Origin: GCA-2746795 sp964643965
Lineage (GTDB): Bacteria > Chloroflexota > Anaerolineae > Promineifilales > Promineifilaceae
Length of the DNA stretch: 64,000 bases
NCBI GenBank assembly: GCA_964643965.1
Contig: CAZXVH010000009.1
Span: forward strand, 25,033 to 89,032
Reading direction: 5' to 3'
Below, in pieces: positions 33,661 to 42,777 of this stretch. Made by a program: the position numbers and the translations under genes. The notes below the pieces were generated by a model. That model had not been told where the DNA came from. It saw only the letters and a list, made by a program, of their open reading frames with translations, and made no database searches. The first letter of the stretch is position 1. Each line of letters opens with the position of its first letter.

Positions 33661-35766
33661 TTATTCCTCAGGGCGGAGGATGCGGGCGCTGGGATCGCCA
33701 AAGAGGGCGAAGGTGTCGCTGATTTCACGCAGACCGGCGTTGTTCACGTCCAGAGAGAGCTTGGCGGCCTGGAAGGCGTCGCCAATGCGCTGAATGTCGG
33801 GGTCGAGCAGCGCCTGTATGAAACGAGTGGCAAATGGTTCTTGCTGAGAAGAGAGCGTCAGGCTGGTGGCGGCGATGGTGAGCACGGGGCCGGACTGATG
33901 CCGCAGCATCGTTTCGGTGAGGGAGCGCTGTTGGGGCTGGGCGAAAAGGCCAGTGAGGCAGGTAAGCTGCACCAGGATGGGGGGCGTCTCGGCCGTCAGC
34001 GAGGTCACGGTTTCCTGGGTGAGAATGTCGTCTTTACCCCACTGGTTGAGGCTGCCGTGGCCGATGTAGGTGGCTAACCAGACCCCTTCGTTGAGAACGG
34101 CGATCAGTTCGCTAGATTGGGGGCCGTTGAGGAACTGGGTGGCGGCGGCGGGCAGGCCGCTGTTGGCGGCGATGGTCTCGGCGATGGCGGCGAATTGGGT
34201 TTCGGTGGCGTCGGCGGTGAAGAGGGCCTGGTTAACGGCCGTTCCCTCTTCATAGGCCAGGGTGCGCGTCACCAGCGAGGCGGCTTCGGCAGGGGTATTG
34301 ACCGGCCAGCGGCCGACGGCCAAATCCGGTATGCCGTCATCATCTATATCTGCCAGGCGGGAATCGCTGACGGTTTCGCCGCTGTAGGCCACGGCAACCA
34401 GGGGCGAAGGCACGATATTGGCCGGGGCCAGGTCGAAATAGTTGCGGTAATCAGTGGTGGCGTCGCCCACCAGCAGCAGGTAACGGGGCGAGGGCGCTTG
34501 CCAGGTTTCGGCGGCATAGCGGATGAAGGTTTGCAGGCTGTCGGGCGTGGCTTCGCCGCCGCCAAACTCGTCGTAAATTTCGGCGACGGGAACCAGGGCG
34601 ACGGCCAGCCCTTCGGCCTGACGGGCGGCGATGAGCGGTTCCAGAGCGGGGGCCAGTTCATCGGTGGTGAGGATGAGCAAGTCGGCCTGGTGTTCTGGAT
34701 TGCGCCAATCGCTGTGGCGCAGGGGGGTGATGGCGGCGGGCGGGGTGAAGCCCTGCGGCCCAATGGCGGCGACAGGCATCGTTTCCGTGAGGGAAAGGGT
34801 GAGGTCTGCTGCGCCGGTGAGGCGCACGGGGGCAGCGGGATCGCGGATGTCGAAGAGCAGTGGCGTGGCGCTAAAACCGGTTAATGTGACCTGGCCGTGG
34901 ATGGGTTGGAGCCAGAGTTGGTCGGCGACGGCCGTTGCCGGCGCGGCGTACTCCAGTTCAACCCAATTGAGCAACACGATGTCCAGAAAAGCGGCGCCTT
35001 CGGCGCTGTTGTCCAGCAGGATTTCGTTGGGGCCGCTTTGTAGCGTACCGGGCGGTAGGTCGAGACTGACGGTGTGGAAGCCTTCGCCGTCAAACTGCAC
35101 CTGGCCCACGAAGTCGCCATTGACGAGGATATCCAGGTCGTGGTCGTTTTCCACCTCGCGGTTGTAGGTGACCCCTTTTAGTTGCAGGGAAAGGACGCCG
35201 GGGCCATCGGCGGCGGTGGGCAGATCGAAGGTGAGGGGAAAGCTTTGTCCCTGGCGGATATTCTGCCAGAACCAGACATCGGCGTCATCGTCCTGGCTGC
35301 GGGCCTGGGATTCATAGAGCAAATTTTCTTCCAGGCGCAGGCGTAGAGGGATGCTGCTGAGGGTGGGGGCGGTGGAAACGGCCGCTTCGGCCCCGCTCAA
35401 CGCCGGGGTTTCTGCCATCAACACCCCTTCATCGCCCATTTCTAACAGATAGGGGCGCACGGCGGTATAGCGGCTGGTGGGGGCCTGTCCGTAGAAAATC
35501 AGGGCATCGTCTGCGAAATAAAAGGGGATGGAACGGCCGTTTTGGCTCAGTTGCAGTGTGTCGGCGCTGAAGCTGTCGAATTCAAGGCCAGACTCGGCTA
35601 AATCGGCGGTTGTCAGGCGGTAAAAGCCGTCGGTTGTCACCTCGATTTTGGCGCGGTTGCTGGCGACTGGTCCGCCCGCTGTCGGGTTTGGCGGTTCTGT
35701 CTGGCAGGCGGTGAACAGCGCCCAGGCAAGGAGGATGAGGGTGCAGAACCGGGCGACTTGTTTCAT
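33661..35766 (-). CDS. Gingipain-like cysteine peptidase (C25), lipoprotein form
   Basis: 701 residues from the ATG that opens the signal peptide MKQVARFCTLILLAWALFTAC; the FTAC lipobox argues for a lipid anchor. The N-terminal half is beta-rich and carries a carbohydrate- or propeptide-like region. The C25 catalytic domain fills the second half: LLLVGDATTDYRNYF, the ADIDDDGIPDLAVGRWPVNT segment, catalytic His in YIGHGSLNQWGK and catalytic Cys in LVQLTCLTGLF, and closing ALFGDPSARI. C25 enzymes cleave after basic residues or, as PorU in Bacteroidetes, act as sortases. There are no other type IX secretion genes here, so its job is open. Confidence 0.87.
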   Translation of the reverse strand: MKQVARFCTLILLAWALFTACQTEPPNPTAGGPVASNRAKIEVTTDGFYRLTTADLAESGLEFDSFSADTLQLSQNGRSIPFYFADDALIFYGQAPTSRYTAVRPYLLEMGDEGVLMAETPALSGAEAAVSTAPTLSSIPLRLRLEENLLYESQARSQDDDADVWFWQNIRQGQSFPLTFDLPTAADGPGVLSLQLKGVTYNREVENDHDLDILVNGDFVGQVQFDGEGFHTVSLDLPPGTLQSGPNEILLDNSAEGAAFLDIVLLNWVELEYAAPATAVADQLWLQPIHGQVTLTGFSATPLLFDIRDPAAPVRLTGAADLTLSLTETMPVAAIGPQGFTPPAAITPLRHSDWRNPEHQADLLILTTDELAPALEPLIAARQAEGLAVALVPVAEIYDEFGGGEATPDSLQTFIRYAAETWQAPSPRYLLLVGDATTDYRNYFDLAPANIVPSPLVAVAYSGETVSDSRLADIDDDGIPDLAVGRWPVNTPAEAASLVTRTLAYEEGTAVNQALFTADATETQFAAIAETIAANSGLPAAATQFLNGPQSSELIAVLNEGVWLATYIGHGSLNQWGKDDILTQETVTSLTAETPPILVQLTCLTGLFAQPQQRSLTETMLRHQSGPVLTIAATSLTLSSQQEPFATRFIQALLDPDIQRIGDAFQAAKLSLDVNNAGLREISDTFALFGDPSARILRPEE

Positions 35767-35776
35767 GGGGAGTGTG

Positions 35777-36865
35777 TTAATTGGCCTTGCGTACAAATAA
35801 CAGGATGGCGCCGATGAGACCGGTGACAAAAATGAGCAGGGCCACGATGAAACCCAGCCAGAGGAAGAGCGTACCCTGGCTGTTGCTGGCAGAGGTTGGT
35901 TCGGTATTTTCTATCTGCGAGTTTATATAACCCTGGTCGCCGCCAATGACGGCCGGCAACGGGGTCGTGGTTTCTGCATTTAGCATGGAATTGGCGTTGT
36001 TTTCTTCCGGGTAGGCGGTGGATTCTTCAACAGGGGGTGGCGCTTCCGGGTAGCCTTCTTGGGCGATGGCGTCCGTTTGGCCCGGTTTGGCGGCGATGGC
36101 CTCCGGCTCTTCAGCCTGGGCCGACACCTCATCAACCAGGGTGAGGGGATTGGCGTTGTTCGCCGAGTCGTCTAGAGGCGTGAAGGTGGCGGTAGGATTG
36201 CTGGGCTGGTTGTTGGCGCTGCTGGTGGCGGTGGGAACGGCCGTGCTTGCATTTTGGTTGGGGCGAGGTGTAATGGTGACAAATCTGCTGGCAGCGGTGG
36301 CGGTGACCGGGTGAGGGGCAGCGGTGGCGTTATTGTGAGGCGCGTTCGTGGCTGTGGCTGTGACTGTGGCCTGGGTGGTGGGGCGTGGCGTGGCGGTGGG
36401 GCCGCCGCTGCCGCTGCCGCCAGCGACGATGGGCGTATTGGTGGGTGGAATGCCGATGGTGACGGTGGTTAATGTTTCTTCGTGTTCGATTTCGGCGCCG
36501 CTGGTTTCCACTTCAAACAGGATGTAGGTATAGGTTTGGCCGTTTTGAACCTGGTTGTCGGTGACGCTGTAGCTGTCGCCAGCGGTGGGGCTGCCGGTGG
36601 CATAGATGACGCCGTTTTCGCCTAAATGGGTCAAGGTTTGGTAAGGACCGCCCACGGGACCGCGTTTGAGGAAGAAGCCTAAAGTGCCCAGCTCCGTGCC
36701 AGTGACCCAGGTGATGCGGGCGGCGTTGTTGAGCGGCTGAATATTAAATGAGGCCAGGCTGACGGCTTTAGGCTCCATTTGGGCTTGAGCGAGAGCGCTT
36801 GAAGCCAACAGGCCAAAGATGACGAGGATATAGGCGATGATAACTTTTAAGGAGAATTTGTTCAC
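35777..36865 (-). CDS. Anchored extracellular protein with FN3-like domain and Thr-rich stalk
   Basis: 362 residues from a GTG preceded by AGGGA; the frame also reads upstream to a TTG. A signal peptide (VIIAYILVIFGLLASSALAQAQ) leads into one beta-sandwich of about 105 residues with ITWVTGTELGTLGFFLKRG and SYSVTDNQVQNGQTYTYILFEV. A long Thr/Ala/Asn-rich stalk follows, and a C-terminal transmembrane helix ends in RKAN. The beta domain matches the single domain of the 157-residue protein encoded five kilobases upstream in the same operon. Each of the two sits next to a C25 peptidase gene. Function unknown; a structural or presenting role on the surface is inferred. Confidence 0.72.
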   Translation of the reverse strand: MNKFSLKVIIAYILVIFGLLASSALAQAQMEPKAVSLASFNIQPLNNAARITWVTGTELGTLGFFLKRGPVGGPYQTLTHLGENGVIYATGSPTAGDSYSVTDNQVQNGQTYTYILFEVETSGAEIEHEETLTTVTIGIPPTNTPIVAGGSGSGGPTATPRPTTQATVTATATNAPHNNATAAPHPVTATAASRFVTITPRPNQNASTAVPTATSSANNQPSNPTATFTPLDDSANNANPLTLVDEVSAQAEEPEAIAAKPGQTDAIAQEGYPEAPPPVEESTAYPEENNANSMLNAETTTPLPAVIGGDQGYINSQIENTEPTSASNSQGTLFLWLGFIVALLIFVTGLIGAILLFVRKAN

Positions 36866-36886
36866 TGAAAATCCCTGCAATTTGGT

Positions 36887-39800
36887 TTATTTGATGATCA
36901 TGGGCAAATAGACGCCAGTTTTAATGGCGACATTGGCGGAAGCGGATTGGTTGGCCGGATTGATGTCTAAGCCGGTGGTGGTTAAGCTGGCGGCGGCGGC
37001 GGTTCCGACTGTTTGTCCATTGGCTACGGTGTGGAGGGTGATAACGGCCGTTTCTCCCTGCTGTATCGGCTCAGACAATTGGATAACAACTTGGTTACCC
37101 TGAACGGTGATGTCGGCGTCCGCCCCGGTGGCGCTGAGATAAGTCAGTCCGCTGGAGAGGGTGGTGGTAATCGTTGCCAGACCAGGGTAAATAGCGCGAT
37201 TGTTTGCCTGCAGGGTGAAAGCAACTTCATCGCCCACCACCGTCTCACTTGTGTCGGCCTGCATGGTCAAGTTTATCTCCGGGCGAAAAAGCTGCATGGC
37301 CGGATCGCCCTGTAGATTGAAGGCATATAACTCGTCCTGATGATAGTTGGTAGTGGTGTAATAAACTTTGGCGTAATTAATGGCGTCGCCAATGGCGGTG
37401 TGGCCTTGCCCAAACAAGCCGGTATAAAACCCACTAACTAAAGGGGTATGCTCGGATTCAAAGCCCAGGCCGGAAGACGACCAGTGGGCGGCGGTGGCCT
37501 TTAACTCTCCTAATCTCAAGTACCGTTCGCTCAAAGCGGTGCGGTTGGTGTGAGCAAAATGCCCATCCAAACAATCCGCGCTGATAATAACGGCCGGTTT
37601 GGTATTGTTTTGCCAAAATTGTCTTAAATCTTCATCCGGTTGCGAAGCATCCAGGATCATATCCGCGCCGCCATAGCCGCCCCAAAATTGCACAGAGCCG
37701 TGTCCACGATAGTTGATAAGGGAAATACCGTCCAGAAGGGCTTCTCCCATATCACCCCGCATATCTCCTTCCGGAGACTCGCTGTCGGGCAAATCATAAT
37801 CATCCAGGCAAAGATGGGTTTGGTTAAAGCTGGTGGGCAGCAAGGGGCCGATAATGTTTTGGTTGGTGGCGCAGTAGGGGCCGCCTGCTCCTGTTCTATC
37901 GGCCATGAAGAGGGTGCTTTTTTGCCAGGCGCCGGTGGGGGTGAGGTTTAACTGGTTTTGCTCGTACCAGATGATTTTATTGATGACATTTTCGGCTTCG
38001 CTGGTGGTATTGACAGGAATACGGCCCACCGCCATGTCTGGCAGCATATCATCCCCGCTGAGCAAAACGGCCGGGTAATCTGAGGGGATAAGTCCTTGAA
38101 AGCGATCTGTAAAAAGCAGATCGGGAGGGATGAAATTTTGGGTGTTTACGTCCCACCGAGTACAAAACTTCAAACCATTGCTGGCTGCTACTGTGCTGCA
38201 ATCCAGATTTCGGGGATTAAGTGTGCCATCTCCGAAAAGGACCGCATATCCTGGTGGGATAGGCCAGGTGTACAGGGCATTTTGCAGGTAAGCGTGGATG
38301 GCTTCCGGCATACGCAGGCCATAGTTGTACACATTGACTATATCGTCAAAATCAACGACATGGGTTTTGAGACCGCCATTTTGAGCGGAGCCACGATGGG
38401 CGGCCAGGCTATTGGCCTGTGTAAGAAAATCGGCGTGAGTGATGGCGACCCAATCGGCGCCGCCGGCCGGTTCCAGGTTGGCGGGTGGCGTGTAGGCGGT
38501 GAGGCTGAGGCCGTTGGCGTTGGTGAGCAGGTTGGCGCTGGTGGTGGCGATATACTGCTGTGGCATGGCGCTGGCCCGGCCCAGGGTGAGGGTGTAGGGG
38601 GCGCTTCCGCTGATGTCCAGGCCAGTGAGGGCTACCGGCTGTCGCGGGTTGCTAATATCCCAGGCGAACAGGTCAGCAGGATCATTTTCGCTGAAGTCGG
38701 AAACGATCATGCCCCGACCGCCTACATTATCTGGGAAAATGAGCTGATCGTTAACAGCCTTAAGATGGCGCAGATATTCTACGGTGATGCGGTTGACGCC
38801 GGTGCGCACGAGGCCGATCTGGCCCACAGGTGAAGCCAGATCGACCGCCAGGGTATTGACCCCGTTTAAAAGGGCGGTGATGGGCGTCGTGTTGGTGATA
38901 TTGATGTTCCTGATGCCGACCCATGTTTTAACGCCACAGGTGGGGTAGGCGTTGAGGCAGGCGGTGACGGTAAACGGGCCGGTTCCGTCATCATAAGGAA
39001 TCATTTCCACGGTGTAGGTGACGGTGGCCCCTGAAGCGAGCGCCGGATCGGGCAGGGTGAGGGTGAGGGCTTCATCGGGCAGACGCTTGAGCGGTTGAGC
39101 GCCAGTACGGTATAACAGCTGCCAGTACCAGCTATCCGGTTCGTTGGGGAAGGTGGGCCAGCCGTTGGTGAAAGTGGCGGTGTAGCCATTTTCATCTTCC
39201 CGGGTGATGGCTTCGGGGAAGGTGGTGGCTGTTTGTACGCCGGGGTTGTTGGGCGTGGTGGAGATGTGCAGTGGGGCGTCTCCATTGGGCCACAGCCAGT
39301 AGACATTGTTCGCCAGGAATTGTTTTTCATAGCGGGAGGCGTGGACAGCTTCCCCGTAGAAACGAATGAGATCGCTGGGGTCTAATATGTTGTCATTGTT
39401 GTGGACGAGTTGGTAGGCGACGGGTTCTCCGTGGCTCATCATTTGCAGGGTGGCGGGGTTGGTATGGGCGATGTCCATGCCGGCCGCTGCCAGGTCTGCG
39501 CCGCTAATTTCGTAAATGCCATCCTGATTGAGTTCGATTTTGTAGGAAGTGCGGTTGAGGGGGATGGAAACGGCCGTTTCCCCCATCTCTTTATTAACCG
39601 GCGGTAAACTGCGCCAGGCCAACCCTTGCTCAAAATTGAGGACGAGGGCGGCGGCGGTTTGTTGATAGGCGTCGTTGGCGCTGGGGGCGGGGTGACGGTT
39701 TGCCAGGTTGCCGCCGACAAAACGAATGGCTACGTCAAGCTGCGGGGCGTGGCGTTGCTCGCGCCGCAGCGGGTTGTATTGCAGGGGAAATAGATCGAGC

Positions 39801-40363
39801 CGCACCAGGCGCATATCACGCAAGTAGACGGGATCGGAAAGCTGGTAGCGGGCGGTGGGATAGAGGCTGTCTTGATTATAAATGGCGGGGTCTGGTTGGC
39901 GTTGGCCGGCGAGGGGATCGGGAGAGGGAATGGCCATTTCTGCTAAAATATCTTCATAAGACGGGTCTATGTAAGCCAATTGAGGCTGTGCTACTGGAGA
40001 TATGTCTATATTGGCCGTGATCTGCTCCTGCCGGGGCGTGACTGAAATTTCCACGGCCGCTTCGGGGGGGAGGGCGATATAGGTGGTGTAGTAAGGCAGT
40101 TCAGGCACGCCTGGCTCATGGGTAATGGCGTTGAAACCGGCCGTTTCCTGATTAACCTGGGTTAAATAATTTGCCTCAGTGACGAGGGTAAACGACAGGC
40201 TGTCCGCGCTGGTTTGTTGGTTGGTGACGCCGGGGTTTGCTGAATTTTCCAGCGGAGCGGCGGACACGGCTGGCTTTGTTGCCAGGATAAGCAGCGGGAG
40301 GAAGATAAAAACGGCCGTTGCCAATATCCCTAAAAGAGGGCGTGGTTGAAAAATTCGTGTCAT
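36887..40363 (-). CDS. Large gingipain-like cysteine peptidase (C25) with C-terminal DUF11-like domain
   Basis: 1158 residues. The ATG overlaps the stop of the PqqD-like gene (ATGA). The N-terminal signal peptide is followed by a propeptide-like beta region. The C25 domain covers roughly residues 640-1010, with the IDYAVLFGDGTLN-like loop region, the VGRIPVNTTSEAENVINKI segment, catalytic His in LINYRGHGSVQFWGG, catalytic Cys in VIISADCLDGHF and the NLQGDPAMQL end. The last 120 residues form a DUF11/CARDB-like beta domain ending in VYLPMIIK, a tail that recurs in secreted Chloroflexota proteins and may be a sorting or anchoring mark (inference). It is the largest gene of the operon. Confidence 0.87.
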   Translation of the reverse strand: MTRIFQPRPLLGILATAVFIFLPLLILATKPAVSAAPLENSANPGVTNQQTSADSLSFTLVTEANYLTQVNQETAGFNAITHEPGVPELPYYTTYIALPPEAAVEISVTPRQEQITANIDISPVAQPQLAYIDPSYEDILAEMAIPSPDPLAGQRQPDPAIYNQDSLYPTARYQLSDPVYLRDMRLVRLDLFPLQYNPLRREQRHAPQLDVAIRFVGGNLANRHPAPSANDAYQQTAAALVLNFEQGLAWRSLPPVNKEMGETAVSIPLNRTSYKIELNQDGIYEISGADLAAAGMDIAHTNPATLQMMSHGEPVAYQLVHNNDNILDPSDLIRFYGEAVHASRYEKQFLANNVYWLWPNGDAPLHISTTPNNPGVQTATTFPEAITREDENGYTATFTNGWPTFPNEPDSWYWQLLYRTGAQPLKRLPDEALTLTLPDPALASGATVTYTVEMIPYDDGTGPFTVTACLNAYPTCGVKTWVGIRNINITNTTPITALLNGVNTLAVDLASPVGQIGLVRTGVNRITVEYLRHLKAVNDQLIFPDNVGGRGMIVSDFSENDPADLFAWDISNPRQPVALTGLDISGSAPYTLTLGRASAMPQQYIATTSANLLTNANGLSLTAYTPPANLEPAGGADWVAITHADFLTQANSLAAHRGSAQNGGLKTHVVDFDDIVNVYNYGLRMPEAIHAYLQNALYTWPIPPGYAVLFGDGTLNPRNLDCSTVAASNGLKFCTRWDVNTQNFIPPDLLFTDRFQGLIPSDYPAVLLSGDDMLPDMAVGRIPVNTTSEAENVINKIIWYEQNQLNLTPTGAWQKSTLFMADRTGAGGPYCATNQNIIGPLLPTSFNQTHLCLDDYDLPDSESPEGDMRGDMGEALLDGISLINYRGHGSVQFWGGYGGADMILDASQPDEDLRQFWQNNTKPAVIISADCLDGHFAHTNRTALSERYLRLGELKATAAHWSSSGLGFESEHTPLVSGFYTGLFGQGHTAIGDAINYAKVYYTTTNYHQDELYAFNLQGDPAMQLFRPEINLTMQADTSETVVGDEVAFTLQANNRAIYPGLATITTTLSSGLTYLSATGADADITVQGNQVVIQLSEPIQQGETAVITLHTVANGQTVGTAAAASLTTTGLDINPANQSASANVAIKTGVYLPMIIK

Positions 40364-40641
40364 ATGCATTCCCACACTATAAGCTGCCGATCTGTCAATT
40401 CATGTAAAAAGGCAGCGACATCTGCTTTCGCTTGCTGCACCGAAAGCTGGTACTGTGCTATAAGTGAAGATTCGATTTCGGCGATGGCCGCGCCATCTGC
40501 CAAACCTTGCCAAATTTCTGTGCCCACCGCGTTTAGCACTCGGACTTCGCCAGAGACCGGCGACACAATCACCGCTTCGCCATCTAATAAACGCCAACTC
40601 AAGGCTGGCTCCAGAACGGGTTGTTTTTTATTGGAGCTCAT
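40360..40641 (-). CDS. PqqD-like small protein (RiPP recognition element fold)
   Basis: 93 residues. The sequence follows the PqqD pattern: a beta-strand pair (LSWRLLDGEAVIVSPVSGEVRVLN), then VGTEIWQGLADGAAIAEIESSL and an amphipathic C-terminal helical part (VQQAKADVAAFLHELTDRQLI). PqqD and related domains bind the leader of a peptide substrate and deliver it to a modifying enzyme. Some standalone forms occur in polysaccharide or exosortase loci. No PQQ or radical SAM gene is near, so a peptide-presenting role within this surface operon is inferred. Its ATG follows directly on the upstream stop (TAAATG) and its stop overlaps the C25 start. Confidence 0.78.
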   Translation of the reverse strand: MSSNKKQPVLEPALSWRLLDGEAVIVSPVSGEVRVLNAVGTEIWQGLADGAAIAEIESSLIAQYQLSVQQAKADVAAFLHELTDRQLIVWECI

Positions 40642-41115
40642 TTACTGCCTCGTTTCCTTGAAGCCTAATACCAGCAACGCTAAACCGACGATAATGAAAA
40701 CGGCCGCCAGAACAATGGCCCACCAGGCCACGGCCGGCACCGCATAAGAGAATTTATCATCCTCATACCGGTTGGCCGCGCCATCATTTTGAATCTCTTC
40801 CAATAAATAGACGTAGGTTTTGCCCGCTTCCACGGCCTGGTCTTCAAACGAATAAGAAGCGCCGGAAACGGCGCTGCCTTCACTGTTGATGAGCCTGTCG
40901 TTTACCAGCACAAAATTATCCTCATTTTCTTCACTGCGATAGAGATAAAAACCGGCCGTGTCCAATTCCGTCTCCGTATTCCATTGAATGGTCACAGCGG
41001 CCGGCGCCGCCAACTGAAAATAGAGCAGCGCCCCCGCTAAAATCAGCCAGGCCACCCCTATAACGATAAGCCATTTTGATGAAGACAGATTCCGGGCTTG
41101 TTTTTCTTGACTCAT
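40642..41115 (-). CDS. Membrane protein with single FN3-like domain
   Basis: 157 residues. A cytoplasmic Lys/Ser-rich start precedes a transmembrane helix (about 14-34). An extracytoplasmic beta-sandwich follows (VTIQWNTETELDTAGFYLYRS to YSFEDQAVEAGKTYVYLLEEI), then a second helix (about 130-150). The domain is the same as in the 362-residue protein at 35777-36865. The ATG overlaps the upstream tyrosine-kinase stop in the pattern ATGA. Short size and double membrane anchoring suggest a scaffold or accessory subunit; no function is known to me. Confidence 0.72.
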   Translation of the reverse strand: MSQEKQARNLSSSKWLIVIGVAWLILAGALLYFQLAAPAAVTIQWNTETELDTAGFYLYRSEENEDNFVLVNDRLINSEGSAVSGASYSFEDQAVEAGKTYVYLLEEIQNDGAANRYEDDKFSYAVPAVAWWAIVLAAVFIIVGLALLVLGFKETRQ

Positions 41116-42761
41116 CTTCTGATTAAACCGGTCAGCCAGGCCGGCATTCGGCTGTTTTTGCCAGATTTGTTTGTGCGCCGTTTCTTGGATTTGCTGTTGT
41201 ACTCATAAGAAGAGTAGTAATAGTAATAATACCCATACCCGGCGCGATCCAGATTTACTTTATTCAATAAGACGCCGAAGATATGCGTACCGGTTTGCGC
41301 CAGGCGCTCCACCCCATTGACCAGCGTGTCTCGCCGGGTACGGCCCGTTTCTACCACTAACACCACGCCATTCACTTGTGGCCCCAAAATAGAGGCGTCG
41401 GCTACTGTGAGAATCGGCGGGGTATCAATAATAACAATATCGGATTCTTTTTTGAGGGCCGCCAGCACCTCAGCCATGCGCTGCGAGTTGAGCAGTTCGG
41501 CCGGGTTGGGCGGGATGGGGCCGCTGGTTAAGAGTCGCAGATTGGGCACAGTCGTCTCTTGCAAGTGGTGCAGGACGGATGTCTGGCTGTCCAAGATGGA
41601 GGTAGTGAGACCCATGTTATTAGGCAAATTGAAGAACTTATGCTGCACCGGCCGGCGTAAATCCCCATCAATCAAAATTACCTTTTTCCCCGTTTGCGCC
41701 ATGACTACGGCCAGGTTGGCGGCCGTGGTCGATTTACCTTCACCGGGCGAGGGGCTGGAAACCAGTAAACTGGTCAGCCCCTCGTCCACCGCGGAGAAGC
41801 TTAAATTGGTGCGTACCACCCGATACGCTTCAGAAATGGGGTCTCGCGGCGCTCGTTGGGTGATCAGGCCCTGTGATTTTTCATCTGTTTTGATATGAGC
41901 GATGGCGCCCAGCGTGGTCAGGTTGGCGTCTACCAAAACCTGGTCTGGCGTTTTAACGGTGTCATCCAGGTATTCGATCAGGAAAATAATGCCCACCGCC
42001 AACATACCGCCCACCACGGCCGCCAGCAGGGTATTGGTCATGGTGCGGGGACGAATGGGGCTGGAATTTGCTTTGGCCGGTTCAACCTGGATGAGGTTGC
42101 TAATCTCCTTGGCCTGATCGATACGCAGTTGATTGAGATTATTAAATACATTGGTGTATTGGACTTGCGCTTCGTTGAGGTTTGTTTGCAAGCGGGAAAG
42201 TGTAGCCATTTCCGCAGCGGTGGTGGCTTCGCCAATATCGCTGATTTTTACTTCCAAGTCTTCAATTTCATCCCCCAGTTTTTGCAAACGGGCTTCCCAA
42301 TTTTCGATGGGGCCGGCAAAACGGAGGTTTTCTCGCGCTTGATTTTGGGTAATGAATACGTCACCCAGGGTGTTGGCGATGAGGGCAGCCCGCTGTGGGT
42401 CTGTATCTTCGACGCTGATATTGATGATTTGGGTATCTTGCGGAGCAGAAACCGTTATCTTACCCTTCAACTGGCCGGGGGTATAAGGGAGGTCTAGTAC
42501 CTCAATGGTTTCAGCTAAAACGGGGTCTGTATTTAAGATTTCCACATAAGTTTGGGCTAAACGCTGTTCTACCAATATTTGTGTGTACTCATTGCCGCCC
42601 CCCGAGCCGGGCGCCTGGTCAATGAGCAGCCTGGAAGAAGCGCGGTAAACAGGCGTGGTGTTTTTACTGACAATGAAGGCGGCGGCGGCGGCGACCAGGA
42701 TGCCCAATACAATGAGCCAGGCCCAGCGCCAGACAAGCGCAATATATTCTTTGATGACCAT
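41112..42761 (-). CDS. Wzc/CpsCD-type polysaccharide co-polymerase and tyrosine autokinase
   Basis: 549 residues. An N-terminal Wzz domain begins at the start (VIKEYIALVWRWAWLIVLGIL), continues through a periplasmic coiled region (about 60-240) and ends at a second helix near 245-265. The cytoplasmic BY-kinase domain has Walker A in SSPSPGEGKSTTAANLA, Walker A' VILIDGDLRRP and Walker B VIIDTPP. The tail has a tyrosine cluster (GYGYYYYYYSSYEY), the autophosphorylation site of the family, then a Lys/Arg-rich end. It controls chain length and export of the exopolysaccharide by cycles of phosphorylation. No cognate phosphatase (Wzb/CpsB) is visible in the window. Confidence 0.93.
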   Translation of the reverse strand: MVIKEYIALVWRWAWLIVLGILVAAAAAFIVSKNTTPVYRASSRLLIDQAPGSGGGNEYTQILVEQRLAQTYVEILNTDPVLAETIEVLDLPYTPGQLKGKITVSAPQDTQIINISVEDTDPQRAALIANTLGDVFITQNQARENLRFAGPIENWEARLQKLGDEIEDLEVKISDIGEATTAAEMATLSRLQTNLNEAQVQYTNVFNNLNQLRIDQAKEISNLIQVEPAKANSSPIRPRTMTNTLLAAVVGGMLAVGIIFLIEYLDDTVKTPDQVLVDANLTTLGAIAHIKTDEKSQGLITQRAPRDPISEAYRVVRTNLSFSAVDEGLTSLLVSSPSPGEGKSTTAANLAVVMAQTGKKVILIDGDLRRPVQHKFFNLPNNMGLTTSILDSQTSVLHHLQETTVPNLRLLTSGPIPPNPAELLNSQRMAEVLAALKKESDIVIIDTPPILTVADASILGPQVNGVVLVVETGRTRRDTLVNGVERLAQTGTHIFGVLLNKVNLDRAGYGYYYYYYSSYEYNSKSKKRRTNKSGKNSRMPAWLTGLIRR

Positions 42762-42777
42762 ATTTTATGTACCCCGA

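Noticed and set aside
33661..40363. Type IX secretion system suggested by the C25 proteins
   Set aside because: No other type IX component (PorV, SprA, GldK-N types) is present and the context is exopolysaccharide synthesis, so only the PorU analogy is kept as a hypothesis.
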